Shown in pieces: positions 44,031-52,558 of a stretch of 64,000 nt of DNA; within the stretch, counting starts at the first letter, position 1; each line of letters begins with the position of its first letter. Under the pieces are notes generated by a model that saw only the letters and a program-made list of their open reading frames with translations, searched no databases and had not been told where the DNA came from. Source of the stretch: Paenibacillus borealis (lineage in GTDB: Bacteria; Bacillota; Bacilli; Paenibacillales; Paenibacillaceae); contig NZ_CP009285.1 of assembly GCF_000758665.1 (NCBI RefSeq), positions 5,208,001 to 5,272,000 of the forward strand, given 5' to 3'. A program made the position numbers and the translations under genes.

Positions 44031-44897
44031 TTATTTTGCTCCTTTGCCGGCACCGCCGTATAGGGATTCCAGTACTGTTTCATCCGCGTTAAACACATGT
44101 TCCTCCGCCGGGAAGGAGCGGTCTTTCACTTCCCGGACATAGCTGCTGATGCCTTCACGGATCAGACTGCCGACATCGGCATAGGTTTTGACAAACCGTT
44201 TCTCCCGGTAAGGGGAGGCATAGCGCAGCACATCATGGAACACCAGCACCTGACCGTCACAATAGCGGCCCGCACCAATGCCGATGGTCGGAATGCTGAC
44301 AGCCTTGGAGATGGCGGCCGCCACTTCTTCCGTTACCAGTTCGAGGACGATACCGAAGGCACCGGCAGCTTCAAGCGCCTTTGCCTCATCGATCAGCCGC
44401 TGTGCATCCTTGGCATCCTTGCCCTGAATCCGGTAGCCGCCGATCATATTGACCGATTGCGGAGTCAAGCCGATGTGTCCGAGTACAGGCACTCCGGCGG
44501 CAACTACAGCGGATACTGCTGCGCAGATTTCAAGGCCGCCTTCCATTTTGACGGCATGGGCCTGGCCTTCCTGCATTAGCCTGCGCACCCCGCGCAAGGT
44601 CTCATCCACACTTCCGTGATACGTCATGAAGGGCATATCCGCGATTATAAACGTGTTCTGCGCCCCGCGCTTCACAGAGCGGGTGTGGTAGACCATATCG
44701 TCTATGGTAACCGGCAGGGTTGTATCGTAACCAAGCACGACATTCCCTAGTGAGTCGCCTACCAGAATCAGGTCGACGCCTGCCTCCTCGGCCAGGAGGG
44801 CCGAAGGATAATCATAAGCGGTCAGCATGCTCAGCGGCACACCGTCCGTTTTCATTTTTTTCATTTTGATAATATTCAGCGGATGTTTCTCAGCCAT
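44031..44897 (-). CDS. panB: 3-methyl-2-oxobutanoate hydroxymethyltransferase
   Basis: PanB (288 residues) makes ketopantoate, the first step of the pantothenate branch. It has MLTAYDYPSALLAEEAGVDL and ILVGDSLGNVVLGYDTTLPV near the start, HIGLTPQSVNMIGGYRIQGK and IGIGAGRYCDGQVLVFHDVL. The length is normal, with a C-terminal extension of basic and acidic residues. It is the first gene of panBCD, and its 250-base leader contains a terminator with a possible antiterminator (see the leader). AAAAGGGGAATGAGAGC precedes the ATG. Confidence 0.97.
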   Translation of the reverse strand: MAEKHPLNIIKMKKMKTDGVPLSMLTAYDYPSALLAEEAGVDLILVGDSLGNVVLGYDTTLPVTIDDMVYHTRSVKRGAQNTFIIADMPFMTYHGSVDETLRGVRRLMQEGQAHAVKMEGGLEICAAVSAVVAAGVPVLGHIGLTPQSVNMIGGYRIQGKDAKDAQRLIDEAKALEAAGAFGIVLELVTEEVAAAISKAVSIPTIGIGAGRYCDGQVLVFHDVLRYASPYREKRFVKTYADVGSLIREGISSYVREVKDRSFPAEEHVFNADETVLESLYGGAGKGAK

Positions 44898-44943
44898 TAG
44901 CTCTCATTCCCCTTTTCCATAAAATACGCGTTACCGCGCAAAC

Positions 44944-44977
44944 AAAAAAACCTTTTAGCATGGTCCGCTAAAAAGGT
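44944..44977 (-). terminator. Terminator within the panB leader
   Basis: GCTAAAAAGG (44968-44977) and CCTTTTAGC (44951-44959) pair around a loop with GGACCAT, followed by seven T on the minus strand. It lies between the putative promoter and panB, so it is either an attenuator or the end of the birA transcript. Confidence 0.85.
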
Positions 44978-45149
44978 CCGAAGGGCAAAAAAGAGTCACT
45001 CGCGATCGTCCCTTCTGTCTCGGTCCTTACGGCTCAGAGCAGAATCCAACGTAACCGTTACATACAGTTATGAAGGTAAATCCGGTAAACAACTTCTTAA
45101 AAGGTTCAGTGGCATGAAGTACAGCTCGCCCGCAAGCGATGCCGCCTCT
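44944..45149 (-). ncRNA. Candidate transcription-attenuation leader of panBCD
   Basis: From a putative start near 45149, about 205 bases run to the terminator at 44944-44977, 47 bases before panB. The segment AACCTTTTA (45098-45106, minus strand) is exactly complementary to TAAAAGGTT in the 3' arm of the terminator, so an alternative fold can disrupt it. The rest is rich in paired segments. No T-box core is present, and I do not recognise a known riboswitch; a published pan RNA motif upstream of panB in some other bacteria should be compared. Confidence 0.5.
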
Positions 45150-45155
45150 GAAGCT

Positions 45156-45164
45156 ATTATAACA
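45156..45164 (-). promoter_or_regulatory. Extended -10 promoter of panBCD
   Basis: TGTTATAAT on the minus strand is a full extended -10 (TGN plus TATAAT). The -35 region 17 bases upstream is weak (GTGTAA). It lies 56-64 bases after the birA stop. Confidence 0.6.
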
Positions 45165-45219
45165 AAATCTGCAGACAATTACACCTAAAAATATGACATA
45201 AGGCGGCATATTCCGGTGC

Positions 45220-46020
45220 TCAGATGATTTCGATCTCTCCTGACAATACGCTTGTAATCTCGCCAGCGCTATTGCGCAGCCGCAATCCTCCGTTGTCATC
45301 CAGACCTACTGCGGTGGCTTCGCTGCGGCCTTGCGGCGTATTCACACACACCTGGCGCCCCAGCGTTACCGACATCGATTCCCACAGTTCCCTGATAGGC
45401 TGAAAGCCCTGCTCTATGTAAAGAGTGTACAGATATTCGAGCTCTTCCAGCACCGCATCAGCAAGCCTGGTACGGTCGACGGGAATGCCCCCGCCTTCAA
45501 TCAGCAGCGAAGTACCAATCCCCTGCAGCTCGGCGGGGTAATCGTCATTTGTCAGATTGACAGCAATGCCGATCCCCGCGATGCAGTAATGAAGGCCTCC
45601 CTCCCTCAGGGAGGATTCAAGCAGAATACCGCAGATTTTGCGCCCGCCGGCCAGCAGATCATTAGGCCACTTGATACCGGCAGGAACCCCGGTAACCTCA
45701 CGGATTGCCGTGCAGACAGCAACCCCTGCCAGCAAAGTCAGCTGCGGGGTCAGGGACAGCGGGAGATTCGGACGCAGCACCAGGCTCATCCAGATTCCCT
45801 TGCCGCGCGGGGAATGCCATTTGCGGCCCATTCTGCCCCGGCCGCCGGTCTGCTCCTCGGCCATAATTGCGGTGCCCTCAGGAGCCCCATTCTCGGCAAG
45901 CTTCTTGGCTTCCTCCTGGGTGGACGCCACCGAATCCATCCGGACGATTTCGCCAGGCCAGCCGGAAACGAAATCCTCCCGCTTCATGAGGCGAAGCGGC
46001 AGGGTATCATCACTGTTCAT
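45220..46020 (-). CDS. birA: Biotin-acetyl-CoA-carboxylase ligase without helix-turn-helix domain
   Basis: BirA attaches biotin to the carrier protein of acetyl-CoA carboxylase. The 266-residue protein has the ligase motifs MDSVASTQEEAKKLAENG, the biotinyl-AMP loop TGGRGRMGRKWHSPRGKGIW (about residues 57-76), GIKWPNDLLAGGRKICGILL and a C-terminal SH3-like domain (GRSEATAVGLDDNGGLRL). B. subtilis BirA (325 residues), in the same gene order, starts with a winged helix that represses biotin genes; that domain is missing here, and the upstream sequence belongs to cca. The ATG at 46020 follows AAAGGATGGATAGAG and overlaps cca by 11 bases. It is thus a monofunctional ligase. Confidence 0.9.
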   Translation of the reverse strand: MNSDDTLPLRLMKREDFVSGWPGEIVRMDSVASTQEEAKKLAENGAPEGTAIMAEEQTGGRGRMGRKWHSPRGKGIWMSLVLRPNLPLSLTPQLTLLAGVAVCTAIREVTGVPAGIKWPNDLLAGGRKICGILLESSLREGGLHYCIAGIGIAVNLTNDDYPAELQGIGTSLLIEGGGIPVDRTRLADAVLEELEYLYTLYIEQGFQPIRELWESMSVTLGRQVCVNTPQGRSEATAVGLDDNGGLRLRNSAGEITSVLSGEIEII

Positions 46021-47341
46021 CTCTATCCATCCTTTGTGCTTCCTGCAGCAATAATTGTTTGTCATTTGCAATAGCGCCGGCTGCTGCTGCCAGCAGCAGC
46101 TTATGCAGCAGCACGCCAAGCCAAGGCCCGGGCCGCTTCTGCAGCAGCTCTGCCAGCTCATGGCCCGTAACCGCCAGCTCCGCGAGACTGCGGAGCGGCA
46201 TGGCCGCGGTCCAGGAGCGCAGGAGCTGCGCACGAGGTCCGGCGGGGACATCCTGGCCAGCCGGGACGGCGCCAGTGCTAATTGCTGGCGCCGCGGAAGC
46301 CTCCGCCGCCGCCAGCAGCGTCAGCCACCCTTCGGCGGCTGACTGGCCGTGGGCCAGCACGGCGGCGATCCACCGCCGCCGCAGGCCCTCCGTGGCGCCC
46401 GGGTCCTCCGGCCGCGCCGAAGACAGAGCCGCGTCCCAGGCTTCGCGGACGCGCAGTACGGCGGCGGCGCTGCTGCGCGCCGCCCCCGGGAACGTCCATG
46501 CCCGCAGGAGCTCATCCGCCGCAGCGGCGGACGATCCCAGTGCATGCAGCAGGAGCGCCCACCGCAGGCGGGCGTCCTGCAGGTCTCCGAGACCGGCTGT
46601 ACGGGCGGCGGCTGCCGCCAGGTCACTGCCGGTCCAGGGGAACGGCGCTTTGCCGCGCGGCAGCAGGCCGCTGCGCAGCAGGAGGCCCAGCCCGCGCTGC
46701 GGGTGCGGACCTTCCACGATGCGCTCGACCTCCGCGCGCACCCGCTCCACAGCAATATGCGCCAGCTTGTCCCGCTGGCGCATCAGGCCGCGCCACGTAT
46801 TCTTGGCGATGGCGAAATCCAGCACGGAGGCGAAGCGCACGCAGCGCAGCATCCGCAGCGCATCCTCGCCGAAGCGTTCCTCCGCCTTGCCCACACAGCG
46901 GATCCGGCGGAGCTGAAGATCCCGCTCACCGCCGAAGGGATCAACCAGCACACCATCCATACCGGAGCACATGGCGTTGATCGTGAAATCACGGCGGCGG
47001 AGGTCCTCCTTCACATCGCTCACAAAAAAGACGTGCTCCGGACGGCGGTGATCGGCATAGCCGCTCTCCGTCCGGTACGTCGTAACTTCAAAGCTATAAC
47101 CATCCTGCAGCACAGTGACCGTGCCATGAGCCAGCCCGGTAGGAACACAGCGCGGAAACAGGGCCATAACCTCCTCCGGCAGTGCAGAGGTGGTAAGATC
47201 CATATCATGCACAGGTCTGCCAAGCAGTTCATCGCGCAGGCAGCCGCCGACGAAATAAGCCTCATGGCCGCCGTCCAGCAGGCCGGTGATTACGGTGCCG
47301 GCGGCTTCCGCCATGCCGGATGATGCCATTGTCCATTCCAT
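46010..47341 (-). CDS. cca: CCA tRNA nucleotidyltransferase
   Basis: Cca adds the CCA end to tRNAs without a template. The 443-residue class II enzyme has the catalytic head (AYFVGGCLRDELLGRPVHDM with DMDL as DxD, about residues 30-52), RRDFTINAM, FGEDALRMLRCVRFASVLDF and EDALRxxR-type motifs. The C-terminal half (about 230-420) is rich in Ala, Arg and Leu and its DNA is unusually GC-rich compared with its neighbours. The ATG at 47341 follows GTAAGGAGTACGGC. The gene stands between bshA and birA, as in B. subtilis (papS). Confidence 0.94.
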   Translation of the reverse strand: MEWTMASSGMAEAAGTVITGLLDGGHEAYFVGGCLRDELLGRPVHDMDLTTSALPEEVMALFPRCVPTGLAHGTVTVLQDGYSFEVTTYRTESGYADHRRPEHVFFVSDVKEDLRRRDFTINAMCSGMDGVLVDPFGGERDLQLRRIRCVGKAEERFGEDALRMLRCVRFASVLDFAIAKNTWRGLMRQRDKLAHIAVERVRAEVERIVEGPHPQRGLGLLLRSGLLPRGKAPFPWTGSDLAAAAARTAGLGDLQDARLRWALLLHALGSSAAAADELLRAWTFPGAARSSAAAVLRVREAWDAALSSARPEDPGATEGLRRRWIAAVLAHGQSAAEGWLTLLAAAEASAAPAISTGAVPAGQDVPAGPRAQLLRSWTAAMPLRSLAELAVTGHELAELLQKRPGPWLGVLLHKLLLAAAAGAIANDKQLLLQEAQRMDRDEQ

Positions 47342-47351
47342 GCCGTACTCC

Positions 47352-48509
47352 TTACCCCCGGATATGATCAAGGCCCAGTACCTTGCGTCCTAGCACACGG
47401 TAATATATATCTTCATATTGATTCGTAATCATATCTCTGCTGAAATCATTACAGGCCCGTTCCAGACAGGCTCGTCTGAACCTTTCGGCCAAAGCATCAT
47501 CCGAGAGCAGCTTAACCGCATATTCAGCCATAGAATCCGTATCCCCCACCGGGGCGAGGAATCCGGTTTTGCCATGCTGGATCAGCTCCGGAATTCCTCC
47601 GGTCTGCGATCCGATTGTCGGAACGCCGCAGGCCATCGCTTCCAGCGCAACGAGCCCGAAGCTCTCCTTCTCTGAAGGGAGCAGCAGCAGGTCAGCCAGT
47701 GAGATCACCTGGGCGATTTCATCCTGCTTCCCCAGAAACCGGACTTTGTCGTCCAGCCCCATCTCGCTGATCTTGGCCTGGATCTTCGGCAGATCAGGAC
47801 CTTCGCCCACCAGAAGCAGGCGGGAAGGCAGATGCTTGTTCACCTTCGCGAACACATCCACCACATCACTTACCCGCTTAACCGGACGGAAGTTACTGAT
47901 ATGCATCAGGATCTTCTCATCCGGTGAAGCGAAATCGCCGCGCAGGTCCGTGACATCACGGGGATAATAAACCCGTTTGTCCACGAAATTATAGGTCAGG
48001 TCAATCTCACGGGTAATATCAAGCACTTTGCGCGTTTCCTTGATCAGATCCTGAGATACTGCCGTCACTGCATCGCTTTCATTAATGCCGAGACGGATCA
48101 GATCCTTAAGCGATTCATCCTGGCCCAGAACCGTAATATCAGTCCCGTGCAGCGTGGTAACAACCTTAATGTCATTACCCAGCATCTGCTTCGCCAGAAA
48201 AGCACAGACCGCATGAGGCACCGCATAATGGACATGGAACAAGTCCAGCTTCTGCATTTTGGCCACCTGGGCCATCTTGGTCGCCAGTGCGAGATCATAA
48301 GGCGGATAACGGAACACATAATAATCGTTAACCTCTACCTCATGATAGAATATATTTTTTTGAAACGTTCCCAGCCGGAACGGGATGCTGTGTGTAATAA
48401 AGTGGACCTCATGGCCTTTCTCGGCCAAAAGCTTGCCCAGTTCAGTCGCCACTACGCCCGAGCCGCCAAGAGACGGATAACAAGTGATGCCTATTTTCAG
48501 CCGGTCCAT
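47352..48509 (-). CDS. bshA: N-acetyl-alpha-D-glucosaminyl L-malate synthase
   Basis: BshA (385 residues) is the GT4 glycosyltransferase that starts bacillithiol synthesis by joining malate and UDP-GlcNAc. It has KIGITCYPSLGGSGVVATEL at the N-terminus, HVHYAVPHAVCAFLAKQML, and the GT4 donor motif EKESFGLVALEAMACGVPTI (about residues 280-299). AAGGGGCGGAGCT precedes the ATG. Its neighbours bshB1 and cca are as in B. subtilis (ypjH-papS). The final enzyme bshC is not in the window. Confidence 0.95.
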   Translation of the reverse strand: MDRLKIGITCYPSLGGSGVVATELGKLLAEKGHEVHFITHSIPFRLGTFQKNIFYHEVEVNDYYVFRYPPYDLALATKMAQVAKMQKLDLFHVHYAVPHAVCAFLAKQMLGNDIKVVTTLHGTDITVLGQDESLKDLIRLGINESDAVTAVSQDLIKETRKVLDITREIDLTYNFVDKRVYYPRDVTDLRGDFASPDEKILMHISNFRPVKRVSDVVDVFAKVNKHLPSRLLLVGEGPDLPKIQAKISEMGLDDKVRFLGKQDEIAQVISLADLLLLPSEKESFGLVALEAMACGVPTIGSQTGGIPELIQHGKTGFLAPVGDTDSMAEYAVKLLSDDALAERFRRACLERACNDFSRDMITNQYEDIYYRVLGRKVLGLDHIRG

Positions 48510-48601
48510 AGCTCCGCCCCTTCATTTGACATAAATCTATTACTACAAGTAATGACATGAATTTATTATAGTTGTTTTTCGGGCTTTTTCAAATCAGGGC
48601 C

Positions 48602-49306
48602 TTATTTACCGGGAGTACCGAACAAGCCCACCGTATGCGGCACCTTGCCCGCGAACCCTTCGGCATAAGGAATGAGCCTCCGCTGCCCGAGCAGCATATC
48701 TCTCGAACGTACACGCTCGATATAGCCTTCTGTTAAGGGTGTCTTCACGGCATCCTCCCCAGGGAGTATACCAAATTGCGACCGGTAGCAGGTTAAAGCC
48801 TGCTCCTTGAGCGGATATTGTTCTGTTACATCGACAATCAGATCGGTACGGCCCAGATCGTTAATGAAATAGAAATATAATTGCGGCTCAGGAACAGCAG
48901 GCAGGTCCGGCATATATTTACGCAGCTTGGCGTTAAATACGGCCTCTTCCACCAGCTTGCTGCAGGCGATATGATCCGGGTGCCTGTCCTCCCAATAAGG
49001 AGCGAACACTATGGAAGGCGCATAACGGCGGATTTCCGCAGTCACGGCCGCCAGATGGCTCTCTGTCATATAGAGCCCCCGGTCAGGAAGACCGAGGTTC
49101 GTGCGCACCGCAGCCCCCAGCACCTCCGCAGCCTGCTGTGCCTCAAGTTTACGCAGCTCCACCGTTCCGTTCGAAGACATTTCCGCCTGTGTCAGATCAC
49201 ACAACCCCACTTGGAAGCCGGCAGCAGTGTGTTTGGCGATGGTTCCCGCCATGCCGATCTCCGCATCATCGGCATGAGCGCCGAATACCAGAATGTCGAG
49301 TTTCAT
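48602..49306 (-). CDS. bshB1: Bacillithiol biosynthesis deacetylase
   Basis: BshB1 (234 residues) is the zinc deacetylase that turns GlcNAc-malate into GlcN-malate. It is a LmbE-type protein with the metal motif FGAHADDAEIGMAGTIAKHT (AHxDD, about residues 8-27) and YWEDRHPDHIACSKLVEEAV (about 103-122) for the third ligand. The start codon shares a base with the mgsA stop (TAATG), so the two are coupled. The end is 92 bases before bshA, without a terminator. Confidence 0.95.
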   Translation of the reverse strand: MKLDILVFGAHADDAEIGMAGTIAKHTAAGFQVGLCDLTQAEMSSNGTVELRKLEAQQAAEVLGAAVRTNLGLPDRGLYMTESHLAAVTAEIRRYAPSIVFAPYWEDRHPDHIACSKLVEEAVFNAKLRKYMPDLPAVPEPQLYFYFINDLGRTDLIVDVTEQYPLKEQALTCYRSQFGILPGEDAVKTPLTEGYIERVRSRDMLLGQRRLIPYAEGFAGKVPHTVGLFGTPGK

Positions 49307-49728
49307 TATTCATCCACACCCGGTTTGTATTTATGTACCAGCTCGCGCCAGCCGAAATCTCCGCGGTCGATCGCCTTGACCAGAATTTCCGCTGTAGCAA
49401 TATTGGTTGCCACCGGAATCCCGTATACATCACACAGACGGAGCAGTGCCGTGATATCCGGTTCATGCGGCTGGGCCATCAGCGGATCGCGCAGGAAAAT
49501 AATCAAATCCAGCTCATCTGTTGCCACCATCGAGCCAATTTGCTGATCTCCGCCCAGCGGGCCGGACATATAGCGGTGAATGATGAGTTTGGTTGCTTCC
49601 ATAATCCGTTGTCCGGTGGTTCCGGTCGAATATAACTGATGCCCTTCAAATACATGCTCATAGGCGGTTACGAAATTGACCATCTCATCTTTCTTGCGGT
49701 CATGTGCGATAAAAGCGATTTTTAACAT
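49306..49728 (-). CDS. mgsA: Methylglyoxal synthase
   Basis: MgsA (140 residues) converts dihydroxyacetone phosphate into methylglyoxal and phosphate, a bypass of lower glycolysis when phosphorylated sugars pile up. It has [20 protein letters not shown] at the start, [14 protein letters not shown] and the catalytic [20 protein letters not shown] (Asp about residue 60), then [20 protein letters not shown]. The length is typical (B. subtilis 137). It lies 15 bases after dapB and next to the bacillithiol genes; bacillithiol helps detoxify methylglyoxal, so the link makes sense. AGGGGAGAGCAAT precedes the ATG. Confidence 0.96.
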   Translation of the reverse strand: MLKIAFIAHDRKKDEMVNFVTAYEHVFEGHQLYSTGTTGQRIMEATKLIIHRYMSGPLGGDQQIGSMVATDELDLIIFLRDPLMAQPHEPDITALLRLCDVYGIPVATNIATAEILVKAIDRGDFGWRELVHKYKPGVDE

Positions 49729-49743
49729 ATTGCTCTCCCCTGT

Positions 49744-50547
49744 CTATTCTATAAAATGCTCAAACCCGTAGACCAAACCGGTATAACCCATCACCTTCTG
49801 GATTCCCATCTTGACTCCCGGCATGTAACCGGCGCGCTCGTATGAATCATGGCGGATCTTAAGTGATTGTCCGAACCCGCCGAAGACCACTTCCTCCTGG
49901 GCGAATACACCGGGAAGCCGAACGCTGTGAATCCGGAATCCGTTATAGTAACCGCCGCGCGATCCCTCAATAATCTCTTCTTCCTCCGGATGCCCCTGGC
50001 GGAGTTCTTGCCGCGCCTCTGAGATCATCTCTGCCGTTTTGATGGCCGTTCCTGAAGGTGCATCCAGCTTCTGGTCTCCATGATACTCGATAATCTCCAG
50101 ATGCGGGAAATATTTGGCAGCCTGGGCCGCGAATTTCATTAGAAGAATGGCTCCGATGGAGAAGTTCGGCGCAATGAGTCCGCCGATCTCCTGCTCCTGA
50201 CATTGCTTGTCCAGCTCGGCGATCTGCTCAGGCGTAAATCCGGTAGTTCCGATCACCGGACGAACGCCGTATTTGATAGCCAGGGCAGTGTTGGTGTAGG
50301 CTGATTGCGGAATGGTAAAGTCCACCAGCACATCTGCAGCAACTCCTGCAAGAGCTGCCTCCAGGTCCGAAGTCACCCGAACACCACAATCCTCAAGGCC
50401 AACCAGCCGGCCGGCATCGCTGTCGCCCGCAGAGCGGTCGACAGCTGCAGCCAGCTCCAGTTCATCATCCTGCAGTACCAGCCTAACAACCTCTTTGCCC
50501 ATTCTGCCTCCGGCTCCGGAGACAATAACCCTGATCTTGTTGCTCAA
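49744..50547 (-). CDS. dapB: 4-hydroxy-tetrahydrodipicolinate reductase
   Basis: DapB (267 residues) reduces hydroxytetrahydrodipicolinate with NAD(P)H in the lysine/diaminopimelate pathway. It has the Rossmann motif IRVIVSGAGGRMGKEVVRLV (about residues 4-23), DFTIPQSAYTN, GTTGFTPEQIAELDKQCQ, the catalytic EIIEYHGDQKLDAPSGTAIK (about 152-171) and GFRIHSVRLPG. GCGGGGAGGAATTAATTTG-type sequence precedes the ATG. It lies between a TPR gene and mgsA, in B. subtilis order. Confidence 0.96.
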   Translation of the reverse strand: MSNKIRVIVSGAGGRMGKEVVRLVLQDDELELAAAVDRSAGDSDAGRLVGLEDCGVRVTSDLEAALAGVAADVLVDFTIPQSAYTNTALAIKYGVRPVIGTTGFTPEQIAELDKQCQEQEIGGLIAPNFSIGAILLMKFAAQAAKYFPHLEIIEYHGDQKLDAPSGTAIKTAEMISEARQELRQGHPEEEEIIEGSRGGYYNGFRIHSVRLPGVFAQEEVVFGGFGQSLKIRHDSYERAGYMPGVKMGIQKVMGYTGLVYGFEHFIE

Positions 50548-50580
50548 ATTAATTCCTCCCCGCTTTCCCTGGCTCTTATA

Positions 50581-51102
50581 TTATTGTATATATTTTTGCA
50601 GTGATTTCTGCAGATCCTTCATCAGCTGGCGCAGTCCGGTATCATCCGGGTGCAGCGACATGACTTCTTTCAATACTGCTATCGCCTGCAGATGTTCATT
50701 CATCCGGCTGTGCGCAATAGCCAGCCATACATAAGCATCCCCATACAAGGGGTCCAGCGATACCGCTTGTTTCAGCAAGGTAACCGGATGATATGGATTC
50801 GCCGGTACGGCCGCCTCATCCTCCAGCAGCCTTTTTGCTTCCTGTACGAGCTGCAGTGCCTGTAAATGCTGGAGATGCAGCTCGTACTCCGGTTTGGAAA
50901 CATCCAGTTTACGTGCAGCTACTGCATGTTCAAGCGCCTTCTCCAGCATGCCGCTGCGTGCATAAGTTATAGAGCAGCGGTATCTTACTTCAGCGTCATC
51001 CGGACTGGCTGCGATGGCCGCTTCGAACAAAGTAATCGCCTCAGCGAAGTCACTGCGCAGAATTGAGCGGTATGCCGCTTTTACATAGTCGTTATGATCC
51101 AT
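50581..51102 (-). CDS. TPR-repeat protein upstream of dapB
   Basis: A 173-residue soluble protein built almost wholly of tetratricopeptide repeats (about 4-37, 38-71, 105-138; AAYRSILRSDFAEAITLFEA, YRCSITYARSGMLEKALEHA, AYVWLAIAHSRMNEHLQAIA). No catalytic motif is present. It starts after a GAGGATGGTGAGGATAT site and ends 33 bases before dapB, likely in the ypjD-TPR-dapB-mgsA-bshB1 transcript. It is a probable scaffold; its partner is unknown. Confidence 0.85.
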   Translation of the reverse strand: MDHNDYVKAAYRSILRSDFAEAITLFEAAIAASPDDAEVRYRCSITYARSGMLEKALEHAVAARKLDVSKPEYELHLQHLQALQLVQEAKRLLEDEAAVPANPYHPVTLLKQAVSLDPLYGDAYVWLAIAHSRMNEHLQAIAVLKEVMSLHPDDTGLRQLMKDLQKSLQKYIQ

Positions 51103-51161
51103 ATCCTCACCATCCTCACGGCTAAATCCCGTTCGTTTGGTACAGCATATGTAGTAAAGGC

Positions 51162-51506
51162 CTAATCGGTGTTTTTGGGCGTCCAGCGCCCGGCATCGCG
51201 GGTATTGAACTTGTGCATGACCTTGTTATGGGCTTCAGTGAGATCTATGCCCAGGGAATTGGCGAAACAAACGGTAATGAAGAGAATATCGCCCAGCTCC
51301 AGCTCGATCGAATTATCGGCTTCATCCGCTTTTTTCGGTTTCTCGCCAAACTGATGGTTTACTTCCCTTGCCAGCTCTCCGACTTCCTCGGACATCCGGG
51401 CCAGCATGGACAGCGGGCTGAAATAACCTTCTTTAAATTGTGAGATATAAGCATCAACCTCACGCTGAATGTCACCAAGACTTTTATCCATAAATTGTTG
51501 TTTCAC
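51162..51506 (-). CDS. MazG-like nucleotide pyrophosphohydrolase (YpjD)
   Basis: A 114-residue all-alpha NTP pyrophosphohydrolase related to MazG and B. subtilis YpjD, which stands at the same place before dapB. The metal-binding residues are in MSEEVGELAREVNHQFGEKP (ExxE, about residues 34-53) and IELELGDILFITVCFANSLG (ExxD, about 67-86). Such enzymes remove unwanted or damaged nucleotides. AACAACAATTTATGG follows a GGGGGGTG site at the ATG. It starts the long minus-strand transcript that goes on to dapB; the plus-strand yitT gene starts divergently 154 bases away. Confidence 0.93.
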   Translation of the reverse strand: MKQQFMDKSLGDIQREVDAYISQFKEGYFSPLSMLARMSEEVGELAREVNHQFGEKPKKADEADNSIELELGDILFITVCFANSLGIDLTEAHNKVMHKFNTRDAGRWTPKNTD

Positions 51507-51659
51507 CCCCCGTATGTTCTTGCCTTCTGTTTGCCCCTATGTTATCGTAAAGACGTTTTGAAGACAAATCTTTTTTGAAAGTCTTCCTGGATTTGCAGCT
51601 TTATCCGTGAGAATAACTACCTATAAACTGCCCATTTAGAGGCATAGGCGAGGGATTAT

Positions 51660-52532
51660 ATGAAATCATCAATTAAATTTAGCACCATCAGCAAAACCAT
51701 TGCCCCCATCATGCTGGGTGCTGCAATCTACGCATTCGGACTTCTGTACTTCATTGTACCCAACCAGCTGATGGAAGGCGGAGTAACCGGGATTACCATC
51801 CTGCTCAACTATGCCTTCAGCATACCTATCTTCTTGACCACGCTGCTGCTGAATCTCCCGCTCTTTCTGCTCGGCTGGAAGGTGCTGGGCGCCAATCAAA
51901 TCGTCTATACAGGCCTAGGTATCGGCTCCTTGTCCTTTTTCCTCTGGCTGTTCGAAAGAATGATTGATGCCGGATGGATTGTAACGTTCAGCACAGAGCA
52001 TGATTTCATACTTGCTTCATTATATGCCGGGGTAACACTGGGGCTGGGCCTGGGGATTGTCTTCCGCTTCGGCGGCACCACCGGGGGTGTAGATATTGTA
52101 GCGCGGATTCTCGGACGCAAGTTCGGCTGGAGCATGGGGCAGATCATTCTGGCAGTCGATGTGATCATTATCGGAGCTTCCCTGCTCTATATCCCCCGTG
52201 AAAAAATATTGTACACACTGGTAGCCGTCTTCATCTCGTCACGCGTCATTGATTTCATCCAGGAGGGGGCTTATGCGGCCAAAGCGTTCACCATCATCAG
52301 TGATGATGCTCCGCAGATCGCCGAGCTGATTACGGCAGAGATGGAGCGCGGCGTTACACTGATCCCGGCGATTGGAGCCTATTCCAAACAGGCGAAGCAT
52401 ATGGTGTACTGCGTTGTTTCCAGACAGGAGATCCGCCGGCTCAGCCTGCTGGTCAAGTCCGTCGACCCCAAGGCATTCGTCATTATCAGCGACGTTCATG
52501 ATGTGCACGGCGAAGGCTTCCGGGAGACCTGA
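51660..52532 (+). CDS. YitT-family membrane protein (YpjC-like)
   Basis: A 290-residue protein of the YitT family. The N-terminal two thirds hold about five transmembrane helices (YitT_membrane, formerly DUF161; LGAAIYAFGLLYFIVPNQLM and GLGLGIVFRFGGTTGGVDIV), and the C-terminus is a soluble DUF2179 domain (about 215-280; AFTIISDDAPQIAELITAEM). In B. subtilis ypjC stands at this site in the block, and here the gene is divergent from the MazG-like gene. AGGCGAGGGATTAT precedes the ATG. The function is unknown; transport or ligand sensing has been suggested for the family. Confidence 0.9.
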   Translation: MKSSIKFSTISKTIAPIMLGAAIYAFGLLYFIVPNQLMEGGVTGITILLNYAFSIPIFLTTLLLNLPLFLLGWKVLGANQIVYTGLGIGSLSFFLWLFERMIDAGWIVTFSTEHDFILASLYAGVTLGLGLGIVFRFGGTTGGVDIVARILGRKFGWSMGQIILAVDVIIIGASLLYIPREKILYTLVAVFISSRVIDFIQEGAYAAKAFTIISDDAPQIAELITAEMERGVTLIPAIGAYSKQAKHMVYCVVSRQEIRRLSLLVKSVDPKAFVIISDVHDVHGEGFRET

Positions 52533-52558
52533 TCAGCTGAAGTAAAGCAATTAACATG

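Noticed and set aside
44898..45219. T-box or known riboswitch before panB
   Set aside because: The T-box core GGTGGNACCGCG is absent, and no known riboswitch core was recognised. Only a general attenuator is proposed.
46349..47323. 324-codon open frame antisense to cca, and others in the same GC-rich region
   Set aside because: GC-rich DNA has few stop codons, so long antisense frames arise by chance. The cca frame has family motifs.
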